Source: Bacteroidota bacterium (GTDB lineage Bacteria; Bacteroidota; Bacteroidia; Bacteroidales; F082). From it: DNA of 64,000 nucleotides. Below, in pieces: positions 53,476-62,890 of the stretch (within the stretch, counting starts at the first letter, position 1; each line of letters opens with the position of its first letter). The notes below the pieces were generated by a model. The model saw nothing but the letters and a program-made list of their open reading frames with translations, had not been told where the DNA came from and searched no databases. The DNA lies in the NCBI GenBank assembly GCA_018830105.1, contig JAHJTC010000015.1, forward strand, positions 62,001 through 126,000, in the 5' to 3' direction. The translations under genes and the position numbers were made by a program.

Positions 53476-54212
53476 TGGGAAAAGTTAAAATACTTGTTGT
53501 AGAAGATGAAATTATCATCGCAGATGATATTTGTAATATATTATCAAAACTGGGATATGATGCACTTGATCCGGTAATTAATTACACTGAAGCTATTGAA
53601 GCCATTGAAAAGTATCAACCTGATTTAGCCATTTTGGACATACAACTTGCAGGCAGTAAAGATGGTATCGATTTAGCCTGGAAGATAAAAGAGGATTATG
53701 AAATGCCCTTCATTTTTCTGACCTCAAATGCCGACCCCGCTACCGTTGAACGCGCAAAAAAAGTAACTCCGCCAGCCTATTTGGTTAAGCCGTTTAACAA
53801 AGATGATTTATATACATCCATCGAAATGGCTTTGTATAATTATTCAAGTAGCCTTGAAATTTCAAAATCTGCGACCACAGCAAACAAAGACATTATAATT
53901 AAAGATGCCTTTTTTATTCGGAGTAATAACTTGTTTCATAAGGTGAAGTTTGTTGATATTACCTATGTAAAAGCGGAACATGTTTATGTTGAAATTTACA
54001 CAAATGCCAATCAAAAACATTTGTCGAGGGGAAGCTTAATCGACTTTCCCAAAAAATTACCTGATAACTTTTTCCGTACACATCGCAGCTTTATAATAAA
54101 CCTTTATTATTTAGATGCCATTAATTATTTATACGTAATTGTTGATGGAACTGAAGTCCCTATCGGGAAAAACTACCGAAACGAATTACTTAAAAGGGTA
54201 AATATTGAGTAG
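53475..54212 (+). CDS. LytTR-family response regulator
   Basis: A 245-residue regulator. The receiver (about 4-122) has acidic pocket 'VVEDEIIIADD', phosphoacceptor Asp55 in 'LAILDIQLAGSKDGID' and the conserved Lys in 'AYLVKPFNKDDL'. A LytTR DNA-binding domain (about 145-245) has 'YVKAEHVYVEIYT' and 'FFRTHRSFIINLYYLDAINY'. Its cognate kinase is the broken gene immediately upstream, so it may now depend on another kinase or the IS21-initiated fragment. Three direct repeats 215 bases downstream of its stop suggest it controls the adhesin gene. Confidence 0.9.
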   Translation: MGKVKILVVEDEIIIADDICNILSKLGYDALDPVINYTEAIEAIEKYQPDLAILDIQLAGSKDGIDLAWKIKEDYEMPFIFLTSNADPATVERAKKVTPPAYLVKPFNKDDLYTSIEMALYNYSSSLEISKSATTANKDIIIKDAFFIRSNNLFHKVKFVDITYVKAEHVYVEIYTNANQKHLSRGSLIDFPKKLPDNFFRTHRSFIINLYYLDAINYLYVIVDGTEVPIGKNYRNELLKRVNIE

Positions 54213-54426
54213 AATTTTTATCTGCCGACTTAATAAGTAAAAAATTGCCTTTCAGCGCTATGGTTGAGTAATGGATGGGAAATGGCATTACAAATGCTTG
54301 AGGATAAAAGCATCCCTGTTACAAAGGCGGACGAGGGGGAATATAGCAAATCCTCAGGTTATTAAACCATTTTTACAACCTACCCAAATAGCTTGACAAG
54401 AAAAACCGACTTCCCCAAAAATACTT

Positions 54427-54477
54427 TCAGAACAAAAATCCCGGAGCTCAGAACAAAATTCCCATCGCTCAGAACAT
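54427..54477 (+). promoter_or_regulatory. Three TCAGAACA direct repeats at 21-bp spacing, probable LytTR operator
   Basis: TCAGAACA begins at 54427, 54448 and 54469, exactly two helical turns apart. LytTR regulators such as AgrA and ComE bind direct repeats with the same 21-bp period. The site lies between the lytTR-type gene and the large exported protein, 66 bases before the latter's start. The rest of the 54213-54542 gap has no gene. Confidence 0.6.
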
Positions 54478-54542
54478 TCATTTGGTAACAGCGTGTTTCG
54501 ACAGTAATCTTGCCGCAATTTATTTTTAATAAAAAAAATGAG

Positions 54543-57500
54543 ATGAAAATGAAAACACGATTACTAATTTTAGTAACCATACTATTAACCAGTATTGGCA
54601 CTATTAATGCAGAAGTTATCTTTGTTGATAGTAATGCTACCGGAACCAACTTGGGCTTGAATTGGGCAAATGCCTACATACAACTACAAGACGCTTTGGA
54701 TAGAGCAGTTTCAGGTGACCAAATATATGTAGCCAAAGGAACTTATTTGCCAACTGCAACCATTGGAGGCTCCACCGACAGATACAAAGCTTTTCAGATG
54801 GTAGACAACGTTTCCATCTTTGGTGGTTTTGCGGGAGATGAAACTGCAGTTACCGAACGAACTGATTATGGATTTGGCGAAACAAATGAAACCATATTAA
54901 GTGGTGATTTTAATGACGACGATGTGATTAGCGGAAGCGGAGCTACCTTGTCAATAACTGGCAATTCCGAAAACGCCTATCATGTTTTTCATCATCCGGC
55001 AGGCTACACCCTTGGCTTTAATGCAGTACTCGATGGCTTTACCATTAAAGGTGGCAATGCAGACGGCAGTGCTGATGATGGCGGAGGAATTTATAATGCC
55101 GATGGACAAACGCCACGTATAAACAATTGCTATTTCATAGGAAATGAAGCAGAAGATGAAGGTGGTGGCATGGCCAATCAAAATGCTTCACATGCAAAAA
55201 TAATAAATTGCACATTCACCAATAATTATTCCGGTGCAGCTGGTGCCTTGCGCTATGGTGGTGGAGCAGGACTGGCTAATACTTCTTCTTCAGGAGAAAT
55301 AGCCAATTGCCTTTTTGTTGGAAATAGAGTTGATGGTGGCAATTATGATAATGGAGGAGGCATCCTTAATGATGATGTTTCAAAACCTACCATAACCAAT
55401 TGTACTTTTGTGGATAACTACGCAAAAAATGGTGGTGGGATTTATAACAAAGATGGATCAGACGCGATCATCACAAACTGTATCATTTGGGGAAATACAA
55501 TAAATAATGGAGATGGTACGCAGGTAAGAAATGACAATAGCGACCCAACCTTTACCAATTGTGATATCGATGGAGGCTGGAATGGCTCAGGTGTTGCGAA
55601 TTCAGGTAGTACTCCCATTGATGGGGGCGGCAACATAAACAGCGATCCTGAGTTTGTGGGAAGCACATTAAACGCGCTACATCCTTATTCAATTTGGGGT
55701 ACTTCTCCCTGTGCCGATGCGGGAAACGGTGGTGCCAACGCTCAAGCCTATGACATTAGAGGGGCAGGATATGGCAGAAAGCTCTCTAAAACAGACGGAA
55801 CAGCCGGCACAATTGATATAGGTGCCTATGAATTTAATAATAACAGCGATCCGGTAAACATAGGGAGATATTATGTTGATGTCGATGCCTCAGGCAACGA
55901 TAATGGATCAAACTGGACAAATGCTTTTACCTCATTTCAATCTGCTTTAAATATTGCAGTAACCGGTGATGAAATTTGGGTTGCCGCAGGAACCTACAAG
56001 CCAAGTTCACCCTACGATGGGCCTACCGATAGCCGTTATTATCATTTCAGGATGATCAATGGTGTTACCATATATGGAGGTTTTGCAGGAACTGAAACAA
56101 CTGTAGCTCACAGAACTAATTATAGATCAGGCGGTGCTAACGAAACCATTCTTAGTGGTGATATTGGAACTCCTGATGATAATTCTGATAATTGTTATCA
56201 TGTTTTTTATCATCCGACCGGATTAAATTTAGATGGCACAGCCGTATTGGATGGTTTTTCAATTACCGGCGGCAACGCAAATAGCGGAAGCGCACACACA
56301 TGGGGAGGTGGCATGTACAATTACAGTTCATCACCAAGTATCATCAACTGCACGTTTATAAATAATACTGCCTTAGTTTATGGTGGAGGAATATGTAATT
56401 ATGTTAATTCTTCAACACAAATAGAGAATACAGTTTTCGTGAACAACACAGCATCACTTGGTGGTGGATTGGCTGATTTCAATTCTTCATCAAGCATTAT
56501 TAGCTGCACATTCAAGAACAATACGGCATCAGGTCCCAATTTTTCTGACGGCGGAGGGCTGTATTTAAGAAATTCTGCTTCTTCTATAACGAATTGCCTG
56601 GTCAATAATAATACAGCTGGACATTATGGTGGGGGAATTTTTATCATGGATGCTTCCCCATCTATTATAAATAGTACAATAACTGAATCATCTTCCTCAG
56701 CACTTTTTTGTACGGGAGCCACAACTAGCCCAACAATCAAAAACACAATAATTTGGGGCAATAATAATGAAGCCGTTTTAAATGTAATTGGCGGCAATCC
56801 TACATTCTACTATTGTGATATTGAAGGAAGTGGTGGAAGCACTAGTTGGGATACTAATTTAGGAACAGATGGCGGAAATAATATTGATGCAAACCCAAGA
56901 TTTGTTGGCAGTGCTGTAAGTGCTGAACACCCTTATTTAATTTATGGAATCTCACCTTGTGCAGATGCAGGAGATAATGGAGCAATAAGCGAACCTTATG
57001 ATATTCGCGGAAATGATTTTGCTCGTAAGTTAAGTAAGGCTGATGGCTCTGCCGGAACAGTTGATATGGGTGCTTATGAATATAAATTTGGCATTGACCC
57101 CAACGCAACTCCTATAATTTATGTTGATATTGCTGCTTCAGGCAGCAATGCTGGCACGAGCTGGGCCGATGCCTATACTTCTTTACAAAGCGCTTTAAAC
57201 GAAGCGGTTACAGGACAAGAAATTTGGGTTTCCAAAGGAACTTACTATCCAAGCTCTGCTTACGACTTAACCAACACATCCCGCTACTACCATTTCAGGA
57301 TGATAGATGGAGTAGCTATCTATGGTGGATTTGCAGGTACAGAGTCAGCAACATCTGAACGTACTAATTATGGTGCCGGCGAAGCCAATGAAACCATATT
57401 AAGCGGTGACTTTAACAATGATGATGATATTAGCGGAAGCGGTTTGACATTATCCATAACCAACAATACCGAAAACAGTTACCATATTTTCTATCACCCG

Positions 57501-59996
57501 AGCGGAATGAATTTAACAACCACTGCTATTCTTGACGGCTTTACCATTTCGGGCGGAAATGCTAACGAAACCTGGCCTCATAATGCTGGTAGTGGAATGC
57601 ATAATAATGCTTCTTCTCCAAGTGTGAACCAATGCACATTCTTAGGTAATTCAACTAGCGGAGATGGAGCAGGAATCTACAGCAATAATTCTTCAGCATA
57701 TATAAGTAACTGTGCTTTTATCACTAATTCTGCTAAATATGGTGCTGGAATAAACAATAATTCAAGCACGACCAATATTAGTAATTGTAATTTTACCGGG
57801 AATTCAGCTTCTTTTTACGGAGGGGGAATAAATAATGCTAATTCTTCATCCCTTATTGTAACCAACTGCCAGTTCAGCAATAATTTTGCTGACCAAGGCG
57901 GCGGAATGTTTACCAGACAGTCAACACAAATAGTTACTAATTGTGTCTTTACCGGCAATTCTGCTCAGTACGATGGTGGTGGAATGAATATTAATATATG
58001 TTCACCTACTATTGTCAACTGTACATTCTCACAAAACACAGCTTCACGATATGGTGGTGGAATATATTTGAGTTTCACTAGTTCTATGCCAAGCATCAGC
58101 AATACCATAATATGGGGCAACACAGCCTCAAACTCAGGCGACAATATCTATAATTATTCCGGAAGTCTCCCAACATTTTCCTATTGCAATATTGAAGGCA
58201 GTGGTGGAAGTAGCAGTTGGGCAGGTGCTACTTTTGGAACCGATGACGGCAACAATATAGATGCTGATCCACAATTTGTGGGTTCAGGGGATTATCCGTA
58301 TTCAATTTATGGTACCTCGCCTTGTGCAGATGCAGGAAACAATAGTATAAACGCTGAAACCACGGATATTCGTGGAGGATCGTTTGGGCGCAAACTCGAT
58401 AAAGCCAGCGGTACTGCCGGAACCATCGACATGGGTGCTTATGAATATAATTTCAGTAGTGATCCTCTTGCTAGTCCTATTACCTGGAATGGTTCTTCAA
58501 GTTCAGATTGGAATACTGCTGCAAACTGGAGCGGAGGTGCCGTTCCAACGGCAAGCGATGAGGTAATCATTCCAACAGTAGCAACCAACAATCCGGTTAT
58601 TGCTGCCCTTGCTTCGGCTGATTGCAACAACCTTACCATAAACAGCGGAGCTACGCTTACCATACAAAGCACAGTTGCAGGCACAGGCTCGCTTATTACC
58701 GCAGGTACTTTTACCAACAATGGTACTTTTACAGTAGAACGCTATTTAACTGATGCTGCATGGCATTTTGTTGCACCATCCACAACGAATGTAACCGCCA
58801 ACGACTTTTATTGGAATGAAGCTCCTATTTGCTGGCTTACCGCTCACAATGAGTCCGATAATTCATGGACTTACAATACCGACTTAGCTACGTCAATGCC
58901 ACTTGGAAAAGGCTGGTCTGTTTGGGTAGACAATGCAACAAAATCACCGGCAACTGTTAGCATGACCGGAGATATTCAAACAACAGATCTTACTGTAAAC
59001 TTAGTTAAAAGCGGGAACGGTTGGAATTTGATAGGAAACCCATTTACCTCAGCCATTGATTGTGATGCGATTAATTGGGCCTCTGCAAGTAGGGTCCCTT
59101 TTACCACGGGTACTCAGTATGTGTGGGATAATAACTTTAATGGAGGTGATTATAGAACCTGGAATGGGACGACTGGTACTCTTATAGACGGAATCATACC
59201 CATTAGTCAGGCCTTCTTTGTTCAAGCATTTTCTCCCGGTAACCTAAGCATTCCAACCACTGCCCGGGTTCATAGTGCGACGGATATTTATAAATCACCC
59301 ACAAACAAAGGTGAAAGCCCCTATGTGCGTCTACAGTTAGATTTTGAAAATCATGGAAATACGGTGTTTATTGGATTTCCTGAAAATGGAACCGACTATT
59401 TCGATTATAAAGGTGATGCAACTAAAATATATTCGAATGACGAATTCCCTCAAATATATACCGTCGAAGATGGACTAAAACTCAGCACAAACGCTTTAGC
59501 TCCGATAAATGGCGAAAGCAAAACAGTTCCATTGCAATTGGATCAGGTAGTTGATGGAGCATACACTTTTACACTTTTACAATTGGAAAACCTGCCCGAT
59601 ATGATGGTAAGTTTGGAAGACCTGCAAACAGGAACAATCCACAATCTGGTAAATAATCCTGTTTACACATTTAATGCTTCTACAGGCGATGATATGAGTA
59701 GATTTCTTCTACATTTTAAATCTGCAACTTTTGGAATAAATGAGGATTTGAGTAATGAAAATGAGTATATGAATATTTATACTGCTAACAACAGTATCTA
59801 CATTGGTTCAAAAGGAGCAGCAGTTCACGAATCCGGTAATGTTGAGATTTACAGTATAATTGGCCAAAAACTTCTTGATCAAAAAATTAATGCAGGCACC
59901 TTAATAAGAATTCCATTTAATGCAAACAACAGTTACCTGGTTGTAAGGGTTAAAAAACCAAGCGGAACGGTTGTCAAAAAAGTATTCACCAAGTAA
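54543..59996 (+). CDS. Large T9SS-exported right-handed beta-helix protein
   Basis: A 1817-residue secreted protein. A signal peptide ('LLILVTILLTSIGTINA') is followed by three tandem beta-helix modules of about 410-450 residues (near 54618, 55862 and 57115). Each starts like 'YVDxxASGxNxGxxWxxA', has Gly/Asn-rich parallel-helix turns ('GGGIYN' repeats) and ends 'SPCADAG...DIRG...GxxDxGAYE'. A region with 'GNGWNLIGNPFTSAI' follows, and then a C-terminal T9SS sorting domain ('VEIYSIIGQKLLDQKI', 'LVVRVKKPSGTVVKKVFTK'). It is likely a surface adhesin or polysaccharide-binding protein. A TTG at 54510 is less likely than ATG 54543 or 54549. Confidence 0.88.
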   Translation: MKMKTRLLILVTILLTSIGTINAEVIFVDSNATGTNLGLNWANAYIQLQDALDRAVSGDQIYVAKGTYLPTATIGGSTDRYKAFQMVDNVSIFGGFAGDETAVTERTDYGFGETNETILSGDFNDDDVISGSGATLSITGNSENAYHVFHHPAGYTLGFNAVLDGFTIKGGNADGSADDGGGIYNADGQTPRINNCYFIGNEAEDEGGGMANQNASHAKIINCTFTNNYSGAAGALRYGGGAGLANTSSSGEIANCLFVGNRVDGGNYDNGGGILNDDVSKPTITNCTFVDNYAKNGGGIYNKDGSDAIITNCIIWGNTINNGDGTQVRNDNSDPTFTNCDIDGGWNGSGVANSGSTPIDGGGNINSDPEFVGSTLNALHPYSIWGTSPCADAGNGGANAQAYDIRGAGYGRKLSKTDGTAGTIDIGAYEFNNNSDPVNIGRYYVDVDASGNDNGSNWTNAFTSFQSALNIAVTGDEIWVAAGTYKPSSPYDGPTDSRYYHFRMINGVTIYGGFAGTETTVAHRTNYRSGGANETILSGDIGTPDDNSDNCYHVFYHPTGLNLDGTAVLDGFSITGGNANSGSAHTWGGGMYNYSSSPSIINCTFINNTALVYGGGICNYVNSSTQIENTVFVNNTASLGGGLADFNSSSSIISCTFKNNTASGPNFSDGGGLYLRNSASSITNCLVNNNTAGHYGGGIFIMDASPSIINSTITESSSSALFCTGATTSPTIKNTIIWGNNNEAVLNVIGGNPTFYYCDIEGSGGSTSWDTNLGTDGGNNIDANPRFVGSAVSAEHPYLIYGISPCADAGDNGAISEPYDIRGNDFARKLSKADGSAGTVDMGAYEYKFGIDPNATPIIYVDIAASGSNAGTSWADAYTSLQSALNEAVTGQEIWVSKGTYYPSSAYDLTNTSRYYHFRMIDGVAIYGGFAGTESATSERTNYGAGEANETILSGDFNNDDDISGSGLTLSITNNTENSYHIFYHPSGMNLTTTAILDGFTISGGNANETWPHNAGSGMHNNASSPSVNQCTFLGNSTSGDGAGIYSNNSSAYISNCAFITNSAKYGAGINNNSSTTNISNCNFTGNSASFYGGGINNANSSSLIVTNCQFSNNFADQGGGMFTRQSTQIVTNCVFTGNSAQYDGGGMNINICSPTIVNCTFSQNTASRYGGGIYLSFTSSMPSISNTIIWGNTASNSGDNIYNYSGSLPTFSYCNIEGSGGSSSWAGATFGTDDGNNIDADPQFVGSGDYPYSIYGTSPCADAGNNSINAETTDIRGGSFGRKLDKASGTAGTIDMGAYEYNFSSDPLASPITWNGSSSSDWNTAANWSGGAVPTASDEVIIPTVATNNPVIAALASADCNNLTINSGATLTIQSTVAGTGSLITAGTFTNNGTFTVERYLTDAAWHFVAPSTTNVTANDFYWNEAPICWLTAHNESDNSWTYNTDLATSMPLGKGWSVWVDNATKSPATVSMTGDIQTTDLTVNLVKSGNGWNLIGNPFTSAIDCDAINWASASRVPFTTGTQYVWDNNFNGGDYRTWNGTTGTLIDGIIPISQAFFVQAFSPGNLSIPTTARVHSATDIYKSPTNKGESPYVRLQLDFENHGNTVFIGFPENGTDYFDYKGDATKIYSNDEFPQIYTVEDGLKLSTNALAPINGESKTVPLQLDQVVDGAYTFTLLQLENLPDMMVSLEDLQTGTIHNLVNNPVYTFNASTGDDMSRFLLHFKSATFGINEDLSNENEYMNIYTANNSIYIGSKGAAVHESGNVEIYSIIGQKLLDQKINAGTLIRIPFNANNSYLVVRVKKPSGTVVKKVFTK

Positions 59997-60008
59997 AATC
60001 ACACACAG

Positions 60009-60266
60009 ATGAAAAATTTAATTTTTAATTCGATCAGAAACATATTATTAGTTGCAGCGCTTACAATATCCTTTAATTCATTAGCACAGGCACCACCTCC
60101 TCCTCCGGGTGGAGCTGGCGGCGCAAGCAACACCGGAAATAACTCCAATGGCGGTAGTGCCCCTATTGGAGGAGGGTTATTTATCCTGTTGGGATTAGGT
60201 GCAGCTTATGGTGGCAAAAAAATCTATCAATTTTACAAGGAGGGTGAAGAAACCCTTGAGGATTAG
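60009..60266 (+). CDS. Small exported protein with PID-CTERM-like C-terminus
   Basis: An 85-residue protein with signal peptide ('NILLVAALTISFNSLAQ'), a Pro run and Gly/Asn/Ser-rich spacer, then 'APIGGGLFILLGLGAAYGGK' and a charged end. The Pro-Ile-x-Gly-Gly turn, hydrophobic helix and basic tail resemble the PID-CTERM putative sorting signal of Bacteroidota; the D is G here. Very short proteins of this kind follow T9SS-type genes. It is 12 bases behind the adhesin and shares its transcript up to a strong terminator. Confidence 0.72.
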   Translation: MKNLIFNSIRNILLVAALTISFNSLAQAPPPPPGGAGGASNTGNNSNGGSAPIGGGLFILLGLGAAYGGKKIYQFYKEGEETLED

Positions 60267-60315
60267 CTAGTATAACAAAGATAGTTTCCAAAAAAAGCAA
60301 GCTTTATCTTTAAAT

Positions 60316-60355
60316 ATAGCGAAGAAACTCTTTTCTGTTTGAGTTTCTTCGCTAT
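60316..60355 (+). terminator. Strong hairpin terminator after the adhesin operon
   Basis: A perfect 15-base stem, ATAGCGAAGAAACTC (60316-60330) with GAGTTTCTTCGCTAT (60341-60355), around a 10-base loop, with a T-containing tail. It lies 50 bases after the stop of the small protein. Confidence 0.8.
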
Positions 60356-60835
60356 TTCATTATAGAGAAACTTGCAAATAACTGTTAAAGATGAAACCAA
60401 CTTTAGATATTGAATACTGCATTGAATGTCTGGTTCAAATATTTGCTAAACTAAATGGGAATTAATTCGTAGCTGTCTATAATGTCCGATTTACGCATTT
60501 AATAATAAATTTAAGCGGTATTCGTGAACTCGGTATCACTTGGTTCTGCGTTGCAATAAAAAAGTTATATCCCCGAATACTTTATTATACTGCGGTTTAA
60601 AATTATTATGCGCCCTGCTGTCTGCTGCCAGGTAGATCTGCCCTACCGACAGGCTTGCTCTCGAACATTATAGTTCAAACACTTGACTTTATGGACAAAC
60701 ACGATTAAGCACAGAATAGAATCTGATAACGATGATACCGCTTTCACAATACAATTCCGGTATTTTTGATGGGCAAGAGTTAGATGGCATTCATTAAAAC
60801 TGTCTTATCTTTGACGGCTCAAAGCTTATCTCAGC
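60356..60835. other. Intergenic gap with a fragment of the 26.9-kb repeat
   Basis: No gene is seen. TTTATGGACAAACAC (60688-60702) is the reverse complement of the 15-mer at 26920-26934. A small hairpin GGTAG-CTACC lies near 60634-60650. The region otherwise is AT-rich spacer before the glycosyltransferase gene. Confidence 0.5.
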
Positions 60836-62800
60836 ATGAAACTTTCGATCGTAATTGTAAACTACAATGTAGAGCATTTTCTCGAGCAGTGTTTGTATTC
60901 TGTCCGAAAAGCAGTTAAAGACATAGAGGCCGAGATTTTTGTGGTTGACAACAATTCTGTTGATGGCTCGCTGCGCATGCTGCGGGAGAAGTTTCCTGAG
61001 GTTGTTTTAATCGACAATAAAGAAAATCTGGGTTTCAGTAAAGCCAATAATCAGGCTATACGGCGCTCTGAAGGAGAATATGTGCTTTTGCTAAACCCTG
61101 ATACCGTGGTGGAGGATGATACCTTTACCAAAGTCATCAGCTTTATGGATTCGCATCCCGATGCGGGCGGGTTAGGAGTAAAAATGGTTGATGGCAAGGG
61201 AAATTTTCTTCCCGAGTCCAAGCGCGGACTACCAACGCCTGCCACTGCTTTTTATAAAATTTTTGGGTTTGCAAGTCTTTTCCCCCGATCCAAACGTTTC
61301 TCAAAATATCATCTGGGATATTTAGATAAAAACCAAATCCATGAAGTGGACGTGCTTGCCGGTGCGTTTATGCTGATGCGCAAAGCAGTGCTTGACAAAA
61401 CCGGCCTGCTCGACGAAGCTTTTTTTATGTACGGCGAGGACATTGACCTTTCGTACCGCATCACCAAGGCAGGATACAAAAACTATTACTTTCCCGAAAC
61501 CCGCATCATTCATTACAAAGGTGAAAGCACCAAAAAAAGCAGCATAAATTATGTGTTTGTTTTTTACAATGCGATGATCATTTTTGCACGCAAACATTTT
61601 AGTCAAAAAAGGGCTTCCACTTTCACCTTTCTTATCAATATCGCCGTCTATTTTAGAGCAGCAATAGCCATCATGGCCCGTTTTATCAAACAGGCTGTAT
61701 TGCCTGGTTTTGATGCTATATTGGGTTTTGCCGGCCTTTTTGCGATTAAACAGTATTGGGGCGAGTTTACCATTTACCGCGAAGGCGGAGATTATCCGCT
61801 GGTGTTGGTTACGGTGGTTCTGCCGGCTTATCTGCTGATATGGCTCTTCTCTGTTTTTTTTAGCGGAGGCTACGACAAACCCTACCAAATCCCGAAAGCC
61901 TTGCGCGGTTTGGGTATCGGGACTTTGTTGATTTTGGTTTTGTATGCCTTATTGCCTGAAAATTTGCGTTTTTCGCGTGCCTTGATTCTGTTAGGGGCAG
62001 TTTGGCTCGGCGCCGTTTTCAGCCTTAACCGCTTTGTAGGGTATATGCTCAAGGCAGATGGTTACTCCTTTGGTGGCGACATCAAAAAGCGCTTTTTAGT
62101 GATCGGCCATGCCGAAGAAGCTATACGTGTTGACTCCTTATTAAAAAGTACCGCCATCAAACCTGAGTTTATTGGATTGGTTGAAACAGCATCAGAATTT
62201 CCGTTGCCGGATGAATTTATCGGCCATATCCATCAGGTTCCCGAAATGATTCAAATTTATCGCATCAACGAAGTAATCTTTTGCTCCAAAGATATCCCCC
62301 ATCAGCTTATTATTGATAAAATGGTGGCCTGGCATGCGGCAGGTGTGGATTATAAAATTGCTCCCGAAGACAGCCTTTCCATCATCGGAAGTAATTCAAT
62401 CAATACACGTGGCGACCTCTATACCATTGGAATCAACGCGATCGATTCCAGGGCAAACAGGCGAAGCAAACGTCTTTTTGATGTGAGTGCAGCCCTGATA
62501 AGTTTGCTCGCCTGGCCTGTAATTTTGTGGTTTGTTAATGCTCCTTTTGGGTTTTTTGTCAATGCCTTGTCGGTATTCTCAGGGCGCAAAAGCTGGGTGG
62601 GTTATTGCGGAAACTTCGAAGAGGCCGGACAGCGACTGCCAGCCATTCGATCAGGAGTGCTTTGTCCGGGTTCGGCTTTTAAAAAGTCGCCCGAGAATGA
62701 TGAAATAATCCGTAGAATCAATCTGTTTTATGCAAGAGATTACAAGGTCTGGAAGGATGTTGCCTTGTTTTTCAGGTCGTTCAGGAAACTTGGAGACTAA
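60836..62800 (+). CDS. GT2 glycosyltransferase fused to membrane and sugar-transferase-like region
   Basis: A 654-residue protein. The N-terminal GT-A domain (about 1-235) has 'KLSIVIVNYNVEHFLEQCL', 'ENLGFSKANNQAI', 'LLNPDTVVEDD' and 'FMYGEDIDLSYRITKAG', as in rhamnosyltransferase-like GT2 enzymes. Hydrophobic helices span about 265-400. A Rossmann-like domain ('RFLVIGHAEEAIRVDSLL') and then 'RRSKRLFDVSAALISLLAWP', a polyprenyl glycosylphosphotransferase-type start that is cut short, follow. The protein likely acts in surface polysaccharide synthesis at the inner membrane. The combination may be a shortened transferase fused to GT2. Confidence 0.82.
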   Translation: MKLSIVIVNYNVEHFLEQCLYSVRKAVKDIEAEIFVVDNNSVDGSLRMLREKFPEVVLIDNKENLGFSKANNQAIRRSEGEYVLLLNPDTVVEDDTFTKVISFMDSHPDAGGLGVKMVDGKGNFLPESKRGLPTPATAFYKIFGFASLFPRSKRFSKYHLGYLDKNQIHEVDVLAGAFMLMRKAVLDKTGLLDEAFFMYGEDIDLSYRITKAGYKNYYFPETRIIHYKGESTKKSSINYVFVFYNAMIIFARKHFSQKRASTFTFLINIAVYFRAAIAIMARFIKQAVLPGFDAILGFAGLFAIKQYWGEFTIYREGGDYPLVLVTVVLPAYLLIWLFSVFFSGGYDKPYQIPKALRGLGIGTLLILVLYALLPENLRFSRALILLGAVWLGAVFSLNRFVGYMLKADGYSFGGDIKKRFLVIGHAEEAIRVDSLLKSTAIKPEFIGLVETASEFPLPDEFIGHIHQVPEMIQIYRINEVIFCSKDIPHQLIIDKMVAWHAAGVDYKIAPEDSLSIIGSNSINTRGDLYTIGINAIDSRANRRSKRLFDVSAALISLLAWPVILWFVNAPFGFFVNALSVFSGRKSWVGYCGNFEEAGQRLPAIRSGVLCPGSAFKKSPENDEIIRRINLFYARDYKVWKDVALFFRSFRKLGD

Positions 62801-62824
62801 ATTTTACAATCATTAATAAATGGG

Positions 62825-62852
62825 TTGTGCCAAGTGTTTTTTTGTACCTTTG
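62825..62852 (+). promoter_or_regulatory. Bacteroidota promoter for nusB
   Basis: TTG (62825-62827), a 17-base spacer and TACCTTTG (62845-62852). Transcription from about 62858 fits the ATG at 62891 and excludes the in-frame TTG at 62825 as a start. Confidence 0.6.
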
Positions 62853-62890
62853 CGCCCTCATTAGCATTAATATTATTCCCTTTTCCCATT

